Origin: a bacterium
GTDB taxonomy: Bacteria > Latescibacterota > UBA2968 > GCA-2709665
Length of the DNA: 5,485 nucleotides
Assembly (NCBI GenBank): GCA_027619145.1
Contig: JAQCGA010000312.1
Location: 1 to 5,485, forward strand
Reading direction: 5' to 3'
The number at the start of each line of letters is the position of its first letter. The stretch's first letter is position 1. Made by a program: the position numbers and the translations under genes. The notes under the pieces were generated by a model. The model saw only the letters and a program-made list of their open reading frames with translations. It was not told the DNA's origin and did no database searches. Positions 4,584 to 5,485 of this stretch are shown one piece after another.

Positions 4584-5417
4584 TCAGGCCCCCCGCAATT
4601 CGTTAAACTTCCTCAATTCTTCCGTCTTAATCAAGAACCGGTGCGCCTCCCCCGGAAACCGCCGCTCTTTCACCTCCGCCACATAGGCCGAAAATGCCTT
4701 TGCCATTTCTGGGCCCACATTCGCATACCGTTTCAAATACCGAAACGAAACCTCGTTCAACCCCAACAAATCTGGCGTAACCAGGACCTGGCCATCGCAG
4801 GGCCGACCCGCCCCAATTCCAATCGTAGGAATGTTCAGACCCTCCGTAATCGCCTCCGCTACCCGCTCTGGCACACACTCCAGCACCACAGCACAGGCTC
4901 CGGCCGCCTCCAGTGCACCGGCACCTTCCAGCACCGCAAGCGCATCCTCGGCCCGGTCTCCAAACACAGGCCGCTGCCCCTCCCGCGTCTGCGGCGTATG
5001 TCCCGTATGTCCCACCACGGCAATCCCTTCTGCTACCATCGCCTCCACACACACCACCACCCCCTCTACGCCTTCCACCTTCACGGCCTCGGCACCCGCA
5101 TCGATCAGGCGCCGTGCATTCTCCACGGCCTGTGCAACAGTCTCGTAAGAACCGAATGGCAAATCGGACAGCAACAACCCATGCTCTACCCCACGCCGTA
5201 CCGCGCGTGTATGGTGCAACATATCCTCCATGGTCACCTGCAGTGGGCTTTCATAGCCCAGCACATTGACCCCTACTGAATCTCCCACGAAAATCACGTC
5301 CACACCCGCCCCGTCCATCAACCGCGCAGTAGGACAATCATAACAGGTCAGCACTGCAATCGGTTCGCCGCGTTGCTTCATTCCCTGCAGGCTCTCCGGT
5401 TTCACCCGCAACCCCAT
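4584..5417 (-). CDS. panB: 3-methyl-2-oxobutanoate hydroxymethyltransferase (ketopantoate hydroxymethyltransferase)
   Basis: This 277-residue (beta/alpha)8-barrel enzyme transfers a hydroxymethyl group from 5,10-methylene-tetrahydrofolate to 3-methyl-2-oxobutanoate, making ketopantoate. It is the first committed step of pantothenate synthesis, in the cytoplasm. Visible signatures are LTCYDCPTARLMDGAGVD (23-40), FVGDSVGV with metal ligand D46, DLPFGSY with D85, KVEG with E115, VVGHTGHTPQ with H137, LECVP with the catalytic Glu E180, and GIGAGRPCDGQVLV (200-213). The segment GHTGHTPQ has His where most members have Leu (GLTPQ). The frame is open to the window edge, but AAGGAGG (5423-5429) placed 5 nt before the ATG at 5417 sets the start; the result, MGLRVKPESL, is a normal N-terminus. 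panC follows after 5 nt. Confidence 0.97.
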   Translation of the reverse strand: MGLRVKPESLQGMKQRGEPIAVLTCYDCPTARLMDGAGVDVIFVGDSVGVNVLGYESPLQVTMEDMLHHTRAVRRGVEHGLLLSDLPFGSYETVAQAVENARRLIDAGAEAVKVEGVEGVVVCVEAMVAEGIAVVGHTGHTPQTREGQRPVFGDRAEDALAVLEGAGALEAAGACAVVLECVPERVAEAITEGLNIPTIGIGAGRPCDGQVLVTPDLLGLNEVSFRYLKRYANVGPEMAKAFSAYVAEVKERRFPGEAHRFLIKTEELRKFNELRGA

Positions 5418-5422
5418 CGTAC

Positions 5423-5429
5423 CCTCCTT
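5423..5429 (-). promoter_or_regulatory. Shine-Dalgarno site that decides the panB start
   Basis: AAGGAGG is placed 5 nt upstream of the ATG at 5415-5417. The panB frame stays open to the window edge, with a TTG at 5466-5468, but that codon has no comparable site. The 68 nt upstream of panB show no clear promoter, so the gene may be transcribed from further upstream. Confidence 0.75.
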
Positions 5430-5485
5430 CACAACCCATTGTATGGTGACTGTCCATAGATCGAACAATCCACAGGCGGGCGACC

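Noticed and set aside
4353..5279. 308-codon plus-strand open frame opposite panB and panC
   Set aside because: It is antisense to two unmistakable enzymes, rich in Pro, His and Arg as expected from a complement frame, and has no ribosome-binding site or recognisable motif.
5438..5443. TACAAT on the minus strand as a -10 box for panB
   Set aside because: No acceptable -35 box lies 16-18 nt upstream, and the start point would fall within a few bases of the Shine-Dalgarno sequence.
5418..5485. Minus-strand frame ending in TGA just before panB, possibly the tail of an upstream gene
   Set aside because: Only about 18 codons (ending ...GQSPYNGL) lie in the window, with nothing recognisable; it cannot be told from non-coding sequence.

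Overview
This 5.5 kb window comes from a bacterial chromosome of roughly 50-55% G+C (estimated by eye). All genes lie on the minus strand, so transcription runs from high to low coordinates. RNase Y, a Mn-type superoxide dismutase, a thiol peroxidase, an A-type Fe-S carrier and panB-panC together fit a free-living, oxygen-exposed bacterium outside the enteric gammaproteobacteria, which normally lack RNase Y. I cannot name the phylum. All genes belong to known families, and I see no mobile element, CRISPR array, tRNA or rRNA.

Layout in direction of transcription. (1) Positions 5417-3697 hold panB and panC, 5 nt apart: two steps of pantothenate (vitamin B5) synthesis. (2) Positions 3696-3511 are an intergenic regulatory region with a near-consensus sigma70 promoter (3583-3611), an A-rich tract upstream of it and a palindrome over its -35 box. 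(3) Positions 3510-1992 hold sodA, a peroxiredoxin and an A-type Fe-S carrier, with gaps of 57 and 49 nt. They form a coherent oxidative-stress set: superoxide removal, peroxide removal, and supply or repair of the Fe-S clusters that these oxidants destroy. (4) Positions 1991-1682 are a 310-nt gap with no gene but dense structure: three stem-loops after the carrier gene, a U-tailed intrinsic terminator (1809-1831), another hairpin, and a G-quadruplex motif in the RNase Y leader. (5) Positions 1681-1 hold RNase Y (rny), whose ribosome-binding site and start codon are duplicated in a perfectly in-frame 30-bp tandem repeat. Its reading frame leaves the window without a stop. (6) From position 33 a second frame begins with a good ribosome-binding site and is probably the next gene, cut off after 11 codons.

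The most notable points are the duplicated translation start of rny, its missing stop codon (either a basic C-terminal tail overlapping the next gene or a one-base indel in an A5 run), the structured carrier-gene/rny intergenic region, and the palindrome on the sod promoter. None of these amounts to a demonstrated new system.
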